From JBMOKU01 sp049324315 (GTDB lineage: Bacteria; Bacillota; Clostridia; Peptostreptococcales; Thermotaleaceae), in contig JBMOKU010000032.1 in assembly GCA_049324315.1 (NCBI GenBank), forward strand, positions 206,413 through 270,412: a stretch of 64,000 nucleotides of DNA, in the 5' to 3' direction. The notes beneath the pieces were generated by a model. That model was not told the origin of the DNA, did no database searches, and was given only the letters and a program-made list of their open reading frames with translations. The position numbers and the translations under genes were made by a program. Of this stretch, positions 15,457-25,032 are shown one piece after another (the first letter of the stretch is position 1; each line of letters starts with the position of its first letter).

Positions 15457-17685
15457 TTATAGATTGATGCCCTCCGTTTTTTCATCCTCTTCATCAGCAC
15501 ATGCAGCTTCATCATATACATCCTGCTTACATTCGGCTTCATCCTCTATAAAACTGGCAGCTTTTCCATCAAGTTCTCCATCTTGATGCTCTGCTATTTT
15601 CTCGTCCTCATCATTTTGAAGATTCTCCACTGATCCATCTGCTGTAAGTTCCTTATGGCTTTCGTCTATAATGAATTTTTTCATCGCATCTTCCAGCTGT
15701 CTTACCATGGTTATCAAACTTTTTACATCATTGCTTATATCATGGACCGCAGACTCCTGCTCCATGGTATTGGTCTGGATAATCTGCGTACCGGAAACAG
15801 TGCTCTGGGATATTTCCCTGACCCCTTCCATGGCATGTTCTACCATTTCCATACCGGCAGACATCTCTTCCATGGCAGCTGTAAAGTCCTCTACTTCACT
15901 GACTACGCTGCGGGTTTCTTCTATAATCTTATAGAAGGAATCGGTGGTTCCGCTGATGATCCTTGTACCTTTTCTTACCTCATCCATGCTTAATTCCATG
16001 GTTTCTACTACGGAATCCGTCTGCTGCCGGATTTTTTCTATTAACTCCACTATTTCAACAGATGCTTTGGCAGACTGCTCTGCCAGCTTTCGAATCTCAT
16101 CTGCTACCACGGAAAAGCCCCGTCCATGTTCTCCTGCTCTGGCGGCTTCAATGGCTGCATTGAGGGCCAACAAATTCGTCTTATCCGATATGCCTATGAT
16201 AAACTGAACAATTTGCCCAATCTGTTGGGTATGGTCACTTAATTGTAGAATCAGTTGAGAGGATTTCCCCACCGTATTATCGATGGAATGCATGGTTTGA
16301 TTGATATGTTTAACATCTTCCATTCCCTCTTTGGCTATATCAGAAGCTTGATTGGAAGCATTTAAAATCATGATAGCGTTATCCGTAAGCTGTCTTACAG
16401 TGGCAGTCATTTGTTCCACCACATCAGCTGTGGAGCTGACACTGTCCAACTGCTTGTCCGTACCTGATGCCACTTCATCCACAATGGCAGCTATTTCAAT
16501 AGTAGCTCCTGAAGTTCGTTCAACATTCTGTTCTAAATGATTCACCGATGCAAGAACGCTTTGCCCCACTCTTTGCACATCTCTTATAAGGATTGTCAAA
16601 GAATCGGCCATTTCATTGACGGCTCTCTGTAATATGCCAACTTCATTTTTGGAATTTACAGCGATTCGTTCCGTCAAATTTCCATCCTTGATTCTATTGG
16701 CTATCTGTATCATGCTGCTGATAGGTTTAATAAATATTCTGGCAAAAAATACACTGACTACTAAGCCTAATATGATGAAAAAAATTGATATCATGAATGT
16801 TCTTGTCAGTGCGGCCTTTCCCTGTTTGATGATCTCACTGTACTGTTGTTCCACCAGTACACCCCATTTAGCAGAGGGAACCGGGGCATAGCCGCCTACA
16901 ACCTTATTTCCATCTATGTCATTATAAACAGCAACACCGTCATTGCCTCCCAGTACATTTTGTACTCCCTCAACGCCTTGATCCGCAGCGTTTGAATTAG
17001 ATAAAACCTTTTCCTGAAATTTAGGATGAGCTATTATTTTCCCCTGTTGGTCCACGATATAAGCATAACCGGTTGTACCGGTTTTGATATTTTTTGATAG
17101 GTAAGACAACCGATCAAGTCTCAAGTCCGCCGCCAAAACACCCGTTTGTCCCGAGATAGTAGTTTCTAAAGGTACTGCAATGATAATAACAGGCATTTGT
17201 GATTCCTCATCAATGAAAGAATGAGAAATATAAGTCTCCCCGTTGCGTGCTGACTTAAACCATTCCTGATCAGCATAATTTTTACCTTCATCTCTTTTCT
17301 TATTGGTGGATACCTGGATATTACCTTGAAGATCTGTAATAAAGGCTGATTTAAATTGAACGTTCTTGCTCGTAACTTTAGACAAAGTAAAATTCTGTTC
17401 GTAAATATCCATTTTATAAAAGTCCACAGTAGTTACAAGGGTTTTAAGTACATCGATGGAATTAGTTATGTACATATCTACCTGTGCTGCAGCCACCTTA
17501 GCCATCATCTGATTTGCTTCTTTTTGACTATCGACCAGCTTATTAATGTCATTATAGTAATTAATAGTACCTATGGCTGTAATCGTTACGGTGATAATTA
17601 GTACAATTACTGCTGAAAGCTGCACCGTCATCTTTGCCTTTGTTTTATTCTTTTTGAAAGTATGCTTTTTCCTCAGTATTTTCAC
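15457..17685 (-). CDS. Methyl-accepting chemotaxis protein, Cache sensor
   Basis: 742 residues from a GTG at 17685, which has AAGGAG at nine bases; the longer frame runs into repeat A and is rejected. Order: a basic N-tail, transmembrane helix 1 (about 21-43), an extracellular double-Cache region (about 44-295, with DQEWFKSARNGETYIS and GTTGYAYIVDQQGKIIAHP), transmembrane helix 2 (about 297-318), HAMP (about 320-372) and the signalling coiled coil with the tip NLLALNAAIEAARAGEHGRG. An acidic C-terminal tail ends the protein. Cache domains of this kind bind small organic ligands; this one is unknown. The last codons overlap a short segment shared with the VOC gene. Confidence 0.9.
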   Translation of the reverse strand: MKILRKKHTFKKNKTKAKMTVQLSAVIVLIITVTITAIGTINYYNDINKLVDSQKEANQMMAKVAAAQVDMYITNSIDVLKTLVTTVDFYKMDIYEQNFTLSKVTSKNVQFKSAFITDLQGNIQVSTNKKRDEGKNYADQEWFKSARNGETYISHSFIDEESQMPVIIIAVPLETTISGQTGVLAADLRLDRLSYLSKNIKTGTTGYAYIVDQQGKIIAHPKFQEKVLSNSNAADQGVEGVQNVLGGNDGVAVYNDIDGNKVVGGYAPVPSAKWGVLVEQQYSEIIKQGKAALTRTFMISIFFIILGLVVSVFFARIFIKPISSMIQIANRIKDGNLTERIAVNSKNEVGILQRAVNEMADSLTILIRDVQRVGQSVLASVNHLEQNVERTSGATIEIAAIVDEVASGTDKQLDSVSSTADVVEQMTATVRQLTDNAIMILNASNQASDIAKEGMEDVKHINQTMHSIDNTVGKSSQLILQLSDHTQQIGQIVQFIIGISDKTNLLALNAAIEAARAGEHGRGFSVVADEIRKLAEQSAKASVEIVELIEKIRQQTDSVVETMELSMDEVRKGTRIISGTTDSFYKIIEETRSVVSEVEDFTAAMEEMSAGMEMVEHAMEGVREISQSTVSGTQIIQTNTMEQESAVHDISNDVKSLITMVRQLEDAMKKFIIDESHKELTADGSVENLQNDEDEKIAEHQDGELDGKAASFIEDEAECKQDVYDEAACADEEDEKTEGINL

Positions 17686-17729
17686 ATTTGACCACTCCTT
17701 GTATGTATTTAATTGCCATTTAATACATA

Positions 17730-17886
17730 GAACCGTCCGAGACTGCTGAAAAAGTAATTCTTCGCCCGACAACACATGGGGACAGGGCCCCAGTCCGGCA
17801 AAAAACGCACCGGACAGCGGACCAGTCCCCAAGTCTTGCCTCTTCTGCTCAAATAGCCTGAGTTTTTCAGTGGTCTCGAACCGTCC
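17730..17886. repeat. Dispersed repeat family A, full-length copy
   Basis: Outer GAACCGTCC sequences face each other; inside them are GAGACTGCTGAAAAA and TTTTTCAGTGGTCTC arms and the GGGGACAGGGCCCC core. This copy and the nested one at 10494 define the complete element of about 140 bases. It occupies much of the gap upstream of the chemoreceptor gene (17686-18015), where nothing else is seen. Confidence 0.85.
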
Positions 17887-18015
17887 TGGTGGTGATGTAA
17901 TATTCAGAATTTTTAAAATTTACATATTATATTCTACAAAATTCGTCAATTTCCTCTAACTTTACCGTGAGATATACACGCAAAATTAGCCATACGTACC
18001 TTTTTAATAAAATCT

Positions 18016-19122
18016 TTACAATAAATTTCTCACGTCAAAATCCTGTAGAGGATTTTTTCCTTCAGCCCATTCATATCGGAAAAAGGAATCCACATCTTCC
18101 TTTGTCACTTTTTCCAATGTATCTGGATTCCACTTAGGTGATCGGTCTTTGTCTACCAATACGGAACGAACACCCTCAAAGAAATCATGGCTTTTCATGA
18201 AATTCATGCTCATTTCCAGTTCCATTTCGAAACATTCCAGCATGCTTTTTTCTTTTCCATTGATTAACTGCTGCAGCGTGACTTTCAAGGACGTTGGAGA
18301 TTTCTTGCATATTGTTTTTATTGTTTTTGCTGCCCACTCATCCCCTTCTTTTGCTGCCGCTTCCAATGACGCCACGATTTCTTCCACTGTACTGAAACGG
18401 AAATGACAGTTGATTTTCTCCTCTAATTGGGCAATGGTCGAGGGTTGGGAGGATACCTGCTGAAACCGATTCAACAGTTCATCTAGCTGATCTTTCGCAG
18501 TATCTACAGACCAGGATTGCTCCTTGATAGCTTCTTTCAACGGCAGCCATGAACTGCTATCCATATAGTAGTCCGCTGCGCCGATATACAGAGCATCTTC
18601 AGGCCGAATCGTTTTCGATGTTAATGACAAATATCTGCCTATATAACCTGGCATTTTAGGTAAGAAATAGCTTCCTCCCACATCCGGGTACAGTCCGATG
18701 TCCATTTCAGGCATAGCCCACTTCGTTTTCTCCGTAACAATTCGATGGGAATCTCCTACGGCAATGCCCACACCGCCTCCCATCACGTACCCGTTCATAT
18801 ATACCAGGATCGGTTTAGAATATCGATGCATGGTCATATTCATGCGGTATTCTGTAGAAAAGAATTTAAAGGCATATTCCTTTACATTCCCGTTCCTTAG
18901 ATCATAAAGAGCTCGTACGTCGCCTCCGGAGCAAAGAGCTTGATCTCCTTCCCCTTCTAAGCAAATAAATGCCACATGATCATCATTTTTCCACTGTAAT
19001 AATGTCTTATACAATATTTCTATCATTTCAAAGGACAGTGCATTATGGGCTTGTGGACGATTCAGCTTTATCCAACCGACACCTCCTTCGACTTTGCATA
19101 AAATATCTGATTGACGGGTCAT
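18016..19122 (-). CDS. 3-hydroxyisobutyryl-CoA hydrolase family (crotonase fold)
   Basis: 368 residues of the crotonase superfamily with the HIBCH pattern: CSGGDVRALYD near residue 65, the oxyanion-hole loop YVMGGGVGIAVG and MPEMDIGLYPDVGGSYF. The C-terminal third is the family's extra helical region. Such hydrolases cleave 3-hydroxyisobutyryl-CoA and 3-hydroxypropionyl-CoA. As the last gene of the iol operon it may act on a C3 acid formed from malonate semialdehyde; valine catabolism is the alternative. An A/T-rich hairpin separates it from iolG. Confidence 0.85.
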   Translation of the reverse strand: MTRQSDILCKVEGGVGWIKLNRPQAHNALSFEMIEILYKTLLQWKNDDHVAFICLEGEGDQALCSGGDVRALYDLRNGNVKEYAFKFFSTEYRMNMTMHRYSKPILVYMNGYVMGGGVGIAVGDSHRIVTEKTKWAMPEMDIGLYPDVGGSYFLPKMPGYIGRYLSLTSKTIRPEDALYIGAADYYMDSSSWLPLKEAIKEQSWSVDTAKDQLDELLNRFQQVSSQPSTIAQLEEKINCHFRFSTVEEIVASLEAAAKEGDEWAAKTIKTICKKSPTSLKVTLQQLINGKEKSMLECFEMELEMSMNFMKSHDFFEGVRSVLVDKDRSPKWNPDTLEKVTKEDVDSFFRYEWAEGKNPLQDFDVRNLL

Positions 19123-19158
19123 TAGGTTTTCATCCTTTCTGTAATCCTTTAAACAAAA

Positions 19159-19194
19159 GATGATGAAATAATAAATGGTTACTATTTCATCATC
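19159..19194 (-). terminator. Hairpin between iolG and the CoA hydrolase gene
   Basis: GATGATGAAAT and ATTTCATCATC form an 11-base stem followed on the minus strand by TTTTGTTT. The A/T-rich stem may only partly terminate transcription. Confidence 0.6.
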
Positions 19195-19211
19195 CCCAAG
19201 ATCTAAATAAA

Positions 19212-20216
19212 TTATAATCTGACAGGTCTGCCTTCTTGTACTGATTTCTTCGCTGCTAAACCGATAAGCACTGGTTTCAAGCCATCAATGCCTGTAACCG
19301 GTACTTCTTTATCGTTTACAACAGCATCGATAAACTCTTTCATTTCATCAACGAAGGACTCCATGTATCTTTCCAAGAAGAAATACTTTGGTTTTTCGCC
19401 GAAAACGCCTTCTTCTGTACTTAATACAGCTGAACTTGGTGTATCGTTGGAAACCATAACTTTTCCTTTGGATCCAAATACCTCTACCCTTTGGTCATAT
19501 CCGTATGCAGCCTTTCTGCTGTTATCGATGACACAAATGGTACCATCTTCGAATTTCAACGTAATAACAGCTGTATCTACATCTCCAGCTTCGCCGATGG
19601 CAGGATCTACCCGTACTGCGGCAGATACATATACCTCTCCTACTTCGCTGCCAACCAGATATCTAGCCATATCGAAATCATGAATGGTCATATCCAAGAA
19701 CATGCCGCCTGAAACCTTAACATATTCTGCTGGTGGTGGAGCTGGATCCCTGGAAGTAATTTTTACGATATGAAGATCTCCTACCTTGCCGGCATCGATG
19801 AGGTTCTTCACTTGTCTAAAGTTATGGTCAAATCTTCTATTAAAACCAACTTGGAATTTCACATTTGCTTCTTCCACTGCTTTTAATACCGCTTCTACCT
19901 TTTCTACTGACAAGTCTACCGGTTTTTCGCAGAAAATATGCTTTCCAGCCTTTGCAGCCTCAATGGATATGGTTGCATGGGTATCTGTAGACGAGCAAAT
20001 CAATATGATATCAATTTCAGGATCATTCAAAATCACATGATAATCATCTGCTGCAACAGGAATCCCCATCTTTGCTGCCCATTCTTTCGCAGCATCCAGA
20101 TTGATGTCTGAGATCGCTTTTATCTCTACTTCCGGGATATGATACATGATGCTCTGAGAATGGACTTTGCCAATTCTTCCGGCGCCGATAATGCCGATTT
20201 TCATTTTCTTCGCCAT
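19212..20216 (-). CDS. iolG: myo-Inositol 2-dehydrogenase (IolG)
   Basis: 334 residues from the ATG at 20216, which has AAAAGGGGAC upstream; a longer frame overlaps iolE and has no site. Rossmann motif GIIGAGRIGKVH, catalytic lysine in CEKPVDLS, and MTIHDFDMARYL with the histidine and aspartates expected in inositol dehydrogenases. It oxidises myo-inositol to 2-keto-myo-inositol, the first step of the pathway. It belongs to the operon with iolE, iolD, iolB, iolJ and iolC. It differs clearly from the Bacillus-type iolG at 14000, so the strain holds two inositol dehydrogenases. Confidence 0.9.
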   Translation of the reverse strand: MAKKMKIGIIGAGRIGKVHSQSIMYHIPEVEIKAISDINLDAAKEWAAKMGIPVAADDYHVILNDPEIDIILICSSTDTHATISIEAAKAGKHIFCEKPVDLSVEKVEAVLKAVEEANVKFQVGFNRRFDHNFRQVKNLIDAGKVGDLHIVKITSRDPAPPPAEYVKVSGGMFLDMTIHDFDMARYLVGSEVGEVYVSAAVRVDPAIGEAGDVDTAVITLKFEDGTICVIDNSRKAAYGYDQRVEVFGSKGKVMVSNDTPSSAVLSTEEGVFGEKPKYFFLERYMESFVDEMKEFIDAVVNDKEVPVTGIDGLKPVLIGLAAKKSVQEGRPVRL

Positions 20217-20271
20217 TATAATGTCCCCTTTTCTATTATTTATTAATGTTATTTCTTTACCATTTATTTTC

Positions 20272-21171
20272 CTAAAGGCCTGTATGCTCTGCAATGAATT
20301 TTCTTGCCTTGATTGCATATTCTAGCGGATTGGCTTTTGCCGGATCTTGCTCGGCTTCTACAACCATCCAGCCTTCGTATCCTATTTTAGCTAATACATC
20401 AAATACATGATCGAATTGAACGTCACCGTCTCCAGGTACTGTAAATACGCCTTCTTTCACGCCTTTTAAGAAGGACCATTTTTCTTCCTTGGCTTTTTTG
20501 TGTATATCGGCTCTTACATCTTTTAAATGAACGTGAACGATTCGATCTGCGTATTTATCAATCACTTGGTCAACAGCAGCTTGAGTTCCTTCTGAGAAGT
20601 ACATATGTCCTGTATCAAACAATAGATAAACATCGTCATTTGTTATTTCCATGAATCGATCTACTTCAGCCGGTGTTTGGATGCCTGTTCCCATATGATG
20701 GTGGAGGGATACTTTCATACCTTTCTCTGCTGCAAGGGCTGCCAATTTGTTCATACCATTTGCCAATCTAGTCCATTCTTCATCGGTAAAAACCGGTTTC
20801 TCATCAAAAATCGGTTTATCCAATCCCTGAATGCTGTGGCCTTGCTCTGAGCATCCAATCACTTTCGCACCCATTTCGTGTAAGAAATCTCTGCACTTGA
20901 TGAATTCTGCTATCGTTTCTTCTTCAGGCTTTGTGGTAAAGAAAGTACTAAACCATGCATTACAAATTTGTACACCCCTTAACGCAATGGCTTTCTTTAA
21001 AACCTTCGTGTCTTTAGGATATTTGTTGCCAACTTCGCTTCCTGTAAAACCAGCCAATGCCATTTCACTGACACACTGCTCGAAGGTATTTTCGCCTCCC
21101 AATTCAGGTAGATCATCATTGGTCCAGGCTATAGGTGCAATTCCTAATTTTACTTTTTCTTTGCTTAACAT
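20272..21171 (-). CDS. iolE: 2-keto-myo-inositol dehydratase (myo-inosose-2 dehydratase)
   Basis: 299 residues, typical IolE length, TIM-barrel fold. Landmarks are GIAPIAWTNDDLPELGGENTF at the N-terminus (near-signature for IolE), SLHHHMGTGIQT, LLFDTGHMYFSEG, VHVHLKDVR and the C-terminal WMVVEAEQDP, which carry the metal ligands. It removes water from 2-keto-myo-inositol to give the trihydroxycyclohexanedione used by IolD. The ATG at 21171 follows GAGGGAG; a frame start at 21186 is less likely. Confidence 0.93.
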   Translation of the reverse strand: MLSKEKVKLGIAPIAWTNDDLPELGGENTFEQCVSEMALAGFTGSEVGNKYPKDTKVLKKAIALRGVQICNAWFSTFFTTKPEEETIAEFIKCRDFLHEMGAKVIGCSEQGHSIQGLDKPIFDEKPVFTDEEWTRLANGMNKLAALAAEKGMKVSLHHHMGTGIQTPAEVDRFMEITNDDVYLLFDTGHMYFSEGTQAAVDQVIDKYADRIVHVHLKDVRADIHKKAKEEKWSFLKGVKEGVFTVPGDGDVQFDHVFDVLAKIGYEGWMVVEAEQDPAKANPLEYAIKARKFIAEHTGL

Positions 21172-21217
21172 GCTTCTCCCTCTCATTCTCTATGATTGTC
21201 GTTGATGATTGTATAAA

Positions 21218-21368
21218 CCTGCTGTGCCGGCCTAATTTATAGAATTACATCTTTAATGTCGTGTATATTCTTTGCGGAAGGACGGGGGCGCCGTTCCCTA
21301 CAAAAGAAAATGCATACTGCTCCAGAAATGTAACGCTATAGCGGCTAAAGCATAACCGGCACAGCGGG
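21218..21368. repeat. Palindromic insertion between iolE and iolD
   Basis: CCTGCTGTGCCGG (21218-21230) and CCGGCACAGCGGG (21356-21368) face each other around about 125 bases containing CGGGGGCGCCGTTCCCTACA. It resembles the other CCCTACAA palindromes of the window (40738, 61400) and appears to have inserted within the iol operon. Confidence 0.6.
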
Positions 21369-21394
21369 AATGTTAATACTACCTTATTTATTTA

Positions 21395-23335
21395 CTAATA
21401 ACGTCTAGCCCTATCGATGTTTTCTTGTAGTTTCTTATAAACACCTTGAATCCTTTCACTTTCTGAAACCTCCGCAACGCCCACTCTCCACCATGAATGG
21501 TATTTATGGATCATTGTTTTCGGAAGTACTTTAATATCAATCAACGTAGAAACCGTTTGTTTTTTGGAATCGATGATGGCTTCTTTCAATTCCTCAATGG
21601 TTGTGACCTTATAGGTTTTACAACCATAGGAAGCAGCATTCATGGCAAAATCAATGGGTACAAATCCTGCATCTAGTTTTCCTGTTTCTTCATTTCTGAA
21701 TCTAAATTCCGTTCCAAAGCTATCCATACCATGTTCAAGCTGTAGGTTATTGATACAGCCAAAGGTCATGTTATCGAATAGGATAACATTGATTTTTTTT
21801 CTTTCTTGTATGGAGGTTGGCAGCTCGGAGTGAAGCATCATGTACGAACCGTCACCCACGAATGTGTAGACTTCCTTGTCGGGCTCTGCCATCTTTACAC
21901 CCAAGCTGGCATTCACTTCATATCCCATACAGGAATATCCATATTCCATGTGATAGGTGTTCTCGCCTTTTGGTCGCCACGCACGCTGCAAATCCCCTGG
22001 CAAACTACCGGAAGCTCCCACGATGATATCCGTTTCTGATAGCATGTCATTGAGTACGCCCAATACTTGTGACTGTGTTAAGCATGATCCTGTTATCTTT
22101 TGGAATTCTTCAAAAACAGCTTCTCTATCAATGTGATCGGCTATTTCAGGTACAAATCCTTTTCCTGTATATTCTACAGCGTACACGCGATCAATTTCTG
22201 CAATCAGTTCTTCTCGTGCATCTTTAATTTCGTTTAAATAGTCTGTTTTATAGCCTATTTTTTCTAATTCATTATATAATGACGTCAATGCAACCTTAGC
22301 ATCGGCTACAACTTTAACGGCATCCAGTTTGTACGCATCAAATGCTGCTATGTTAATGTTTACAAAGTCTACTTCCGGATTCTGGAAAATCCATTTTGAA
22401 GATGTGGTGAAATCTGTATATCTCGTACCAACCCCTATAACTAAATCTACTTCTTTCGCAATGGTATTTGCAGCCAAGCTGCCTGTTTCACCAATGCCCC
22501 CTAGATTTAGTTCATGATTCCACACGATTGCACTCTTACCTGCCTGGGTTTCACCGAAAGGTATATTGAACTTTTCTGCAAATTTTTTGAAGATCTCAGC
22601 AGCTTCGGAATATCGTACGCCGCCACCGCAAATCAGCATTGGTTTTTTCTTTTTAGAAATGAGTGCCACTGCATCTTGTATCATTTCCATGGAAGCAGGT
22701 CTTCTTTCTATTCTATGAACCCGTTTTTGGAAGAAATATTCAGGATAGTCATAGGCTTCTCCTTGAACATCCTGGGGAAGAGCCAGGGTTACAGCCCCTG
22801 TATCGGCTGGGTCTGTTAACACCCGCATGGCATGAATACATGCAGACATTAATTGCTCAGGTCTTGAAATTCTATCCCAATATTTACTCACTGCTTTAAA
22901 CGCATCATTAGTACTTATGGTTAAATCATGGAACTGTTCAATCTGCTGCAAAACAGGGTCTGGCTGCCTTGTGGCATAGACATCTCCAGGCAAGAAAAGA
23001 ACCGGTATTCTATTGGCTGTAGCCGTAGCTGCAGCGGTCACCATATTGGCAGCACCCGGGCCTACCGATGATGTACATGCATATATTTGCTTTCTGTTAC
23101 GTTGTTTGGCAAAACCTATGGCAGCATGGGCCATACCCTGTTCGTTTCTTCCTTGATGCACAATCAAGTCTCCCGGATTCTGCTCTAAAGCTTGGCCTAT
23201 GCCTAGAACATTACCGTGGCCAAAGATGGTAAAAATACCTTTTACGAATTTCTCTTGTTTTCCGTCAAATTCCACATATTGATTATCCAAAAACTTTACT
23301 AAAGCCTGAGCCATCGTAAGTCTAATGGTTCCCAT
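21395..23335 (-). CDS. iolD: 3D-trihydroxycyclohexane-1,2-dione hydrolase
   Basis: 646 residues of the thiamine-diphosphate enzyme family in the IolD branch. Landmarks are IFGHGNVLGIGQAL, the catalytic glutamate in IVHQGRNEQGMAHAAIGFAK, TYRxT-type strands, and the ThDP-binding motif GDGSYMMLHSELPTS with a downstream Asn. It opens the ring of 3D-(3,5/4)-trihydroxycyclohexane-1,2-dione to 5-deoxy-glucuronate. It lies between iolB and iolE in an operon, 33 bases downstream of iolB. Confidence 0.95.
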   Translation of the reverse strand: MGTIRLTMAQALVKFLDNQYVEFDGKQEKFVKGIFTIFGHGNVLGIGQALEQNPGDLIVHQGRNEQGMAHAAIGFAKQRNRKQIYACTSSVGPGAANMVTAAATATANRIPVLFLPGDVYATRQPDPVLQQIEQFHDLTISTNDAFKAVSKYWDRISRPEQLMSACIHAMRVLTDPADTGAVTLALPQDVQGEAYDYPEYFFQKRVHRIERRPASMEMIQDAVALISKKKKPMLICGGGVRYSEAAEIFKKFAEKFNIPFGETQAGKSAIVWNHELNLGGIGETGSLAANTIAKEVDLVIGVGTRYTDFTTSSKWIFQNPEVDFVNINIAAFDAYKLDAVKVVADAKVALTSLYNELEKIGYKTDYLNEIKDAREELIAEIDRVYAVEYTGKGFVPEIADHIDREAVFEEFQKITGSCLTQSQVLGVLNDMLSETDIIVGASGSLPGDLQRAWRPKGENTYHMEYGYSCMGYEVNASLGVKMAEPDKEVYTFVGDGSYMMLHSELPTSIQERKKINVILFDNMTFGCINNLQLEHGMDSFGTEFRFRNEETGKLDAGFVPIDFAMNAASYGCKTYKVTTIEELKEAIIDSKKQTVSTLIDIKVLPKTMIHKYHSWWRVGVAEVSESERIQGVYKKLQENIDRARRY

Positions 23336-23367
23336 TCTTTATGCCCCCTCTATCTTAAAATTTCACA

Positions 23368-24159
23368 TTACTTTTCAGGCCATATTTTCGCATCTTTATC
23401 CAACAACCATTTATGTTCATCCACAAAAATACGCTCGTTAAAGCGGGCATCTTCTAAATGACGGATCATCCAGAGATAATACATGGCGTAGCCCGGAGCT
23501 GCTGTTTGAGGATGAACCAAGCCTCCCGGAATAGCCACCGTATCCATGTGCTTTATCACATAAGCATCATCTCCTATTACAGAAAGACCATAGCCATGCT
23601 CTGGATAAAAACGATAATGGTAGACTTCCGGCTGCGGATGATGATGGGGTGGATAGCTGGAATATTTCCCCGGATGGTTAATCACTTCTCCAATAACCAG
23701 ATTTGCATCCGGTGCATTGGAATCATCAAAGATGGTTCTTACCGTTCTAGTAGCCGTTTCATTCAATGTTCCCGCGCCAAACTGTTCACTTCTGCATTCT
23801 TCCTGTGTATATAGCTTAGATGGAAAGCTTTTTTCATTATTTGTTTTTTGAACAGCCACTTCCGTATCATCTTTCAGGGATGTAATTTTTACTTCCACGT
23901 TAGACGGTACGTGCAGGCAGGTTGGACTTTCTTCAAAGCAATTGCTTCGTTTAACCGTTACCTGATTTCCTTCCCATTCCAGGATGACTTCCCCTTGTAT
24001 CAGCAAATACGCTCTTTCTAAGTTTTCACTGCTGGTTGCTTTGTCATTTTTCTTCATTTTTAATATGTCGAAGTCCATCAGCATATTACTGTGTTTTCCG
24101 TGCATTTCTGTAATACTGTTGTATCCGTATTCAAAAGGCTTTTCTTGTCTAATCCGCAT
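23368..24159 (-). CDS. iolB: 5-deoxy-glucuronate isomerase
   Basis: 263 residues with the KduI/IolB double-cupin fold. The metal-binding region is SSYPPHHHPQPEVYHYRFYP, followed by a late HPQTAAPGYAMYYLW. It converts 5-deoxy-D-glucuronate to 2-deoxy-5-keto-D-gluconate, the IolC substrate. It lies between iolJ and iolD in the operon. Confidence 0.95.
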   Translation of the reverse strand: MRIRQEKPFEYGYNSITEMHGKHSNMLMDFDILKMKKNDKATSSENLERAYLLIQGEVILEWEGNQVTVKRSNCFEESPTCLHVPSNVEVKITSLKDDTEVAVQKTNNEKSFPSKLYTQEECRSEQFGAGTLNETATRTVRTIFDDSNAPDANLVIGEVINHPGKYSSYPPHHHPQPEVYHYRFYPEHGYGLSVIGDDAYVIKHMDTVAIPGGLVHPQTAAPGYAMYYLWMIRHLEDARFNERIFVDEHKWLLDKDAKIWPEK

Positions 24160-24185
24160 TTAATCACTTCCTTGCAAAATATTAT

Positions 24186-25022
24186 CTATAATGACAATCC
24201 GAGAAGCTCCATTTTTTTCTTTGCTTCTTCCTGAACCTTAAGCATTGGCGTTTTAAACAGCTTGATCCTGTCAAATTCATTAGGGTTCTTGTTCATCTCT
24301 TCTCTTAACGCTTTGCCAAATGCCATCCTAAGCGCTGTACCTATATTCACTTTGGCGACTCTGTAAGTAATAAGTTTTTGTAAATCTGTATCCGTGATTC
24401 CGGTAGAACCATGTATAACCAACGGTATATCTACCAGCTTTTGTATGGCTTCCAATCTGTCAAATTGAATCACAGCCTCTTGTGTCTCCATTCTGTGTAG
24501 TGTCCCTACAGCAACAGCTAAGGCATCGACACCTGTTTCTTCAGCAAATATTCTGGCTTCTTCAGGATCTGTGTATACAGCCTTTGCCTGAACATCCGGG
24601 GCATTATAACCCACAGAACCGATCTCTGCCTCTACAGATACGCCACAGGTATGGGCAAATTCTACGATTTCTTTCGTATTTCTGATATTTTCTCTTAACG
24701 GTAATTGCGACCCATCATACATGACCGAGGTAAATCCACTCTTGATGGCCCTGCTGACCAGGTCACATTCTGTAGCATGGTCCAAGTGTACACAAACCGG
24801 AACCTTAGCATCATCAGCAATGCTACAAAGTAGGTCTGCCAAGTACTCTATGGGCATATGGGATACGGCTACCTTATTTGTCATCAGTATCACCGGTGCA
24901 TTCAATTCTTCAGCTGCTCGTACCACAGCAATGGCATCTTCGTATCCGAATACATTGAAGCCGGGAATAGCGCATTTTTTTTCCGCTATTCCCTCTAAAG
25001 CCTTATTAAGATTAACTAACAT
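24186..25022 (-). CDS. iolJ: 2-deoxy-5-keto-gluconate-6-phosphate aldolase
   Basis: 278 residues of the class II fructose-bisphosphate aldolase family. Zinc-site histidines are in VHLDHATECD and VIHGSTGI, with EAEIGSVG between them. The start at 25022 has AGGAGGG, whereas the longer frame begins inside the upstream dehydrogenase gene. Given its place among iolC, iolB, iolD, it is assigned as IolJ, which splits 6-phospho-5-dehydro-2-deoxygluconate to dihydroxyacetone phosphate and malonate semialdehyde. Tagatose-bisphosphate aldolases are close relatives, so the specificity rests on context. Confidence 0.88.
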   Translation of the reverse strand: MLVNLNKALEGIAEKKCAIPGFNVFGYEDAIAVVRAAEELNAPVILMTNKVAVSHMPIEYLADLLCSIADDAKVPVCVHLDHATECDLVSRAIKSGFTSVMYDGSQLPLRENIRNTKEIVEFAHTCGVSVEAEIGSVGYNAPDVQAKAVYTDPEEARIFAEETGVDALAVAVGTLHRMETQEAVIQFDRLEAIQKLVDIPLVIHGSTGITDTDLQKLITYRVAKVNIGTALRMAFGKALREEMNKNPNEFDRIKLFKTPMLKVQEEAKKKMELLGLSL

Positions 25023-25032
25023 AGCTGCCCTC

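Noticed and set aside
17686..17832. Longer N-terminus for the chemoreceptor
   Set aside because: The extra 49 codons read through repeat A and have no ribosome-binding site; the GTG at 17685 has one.
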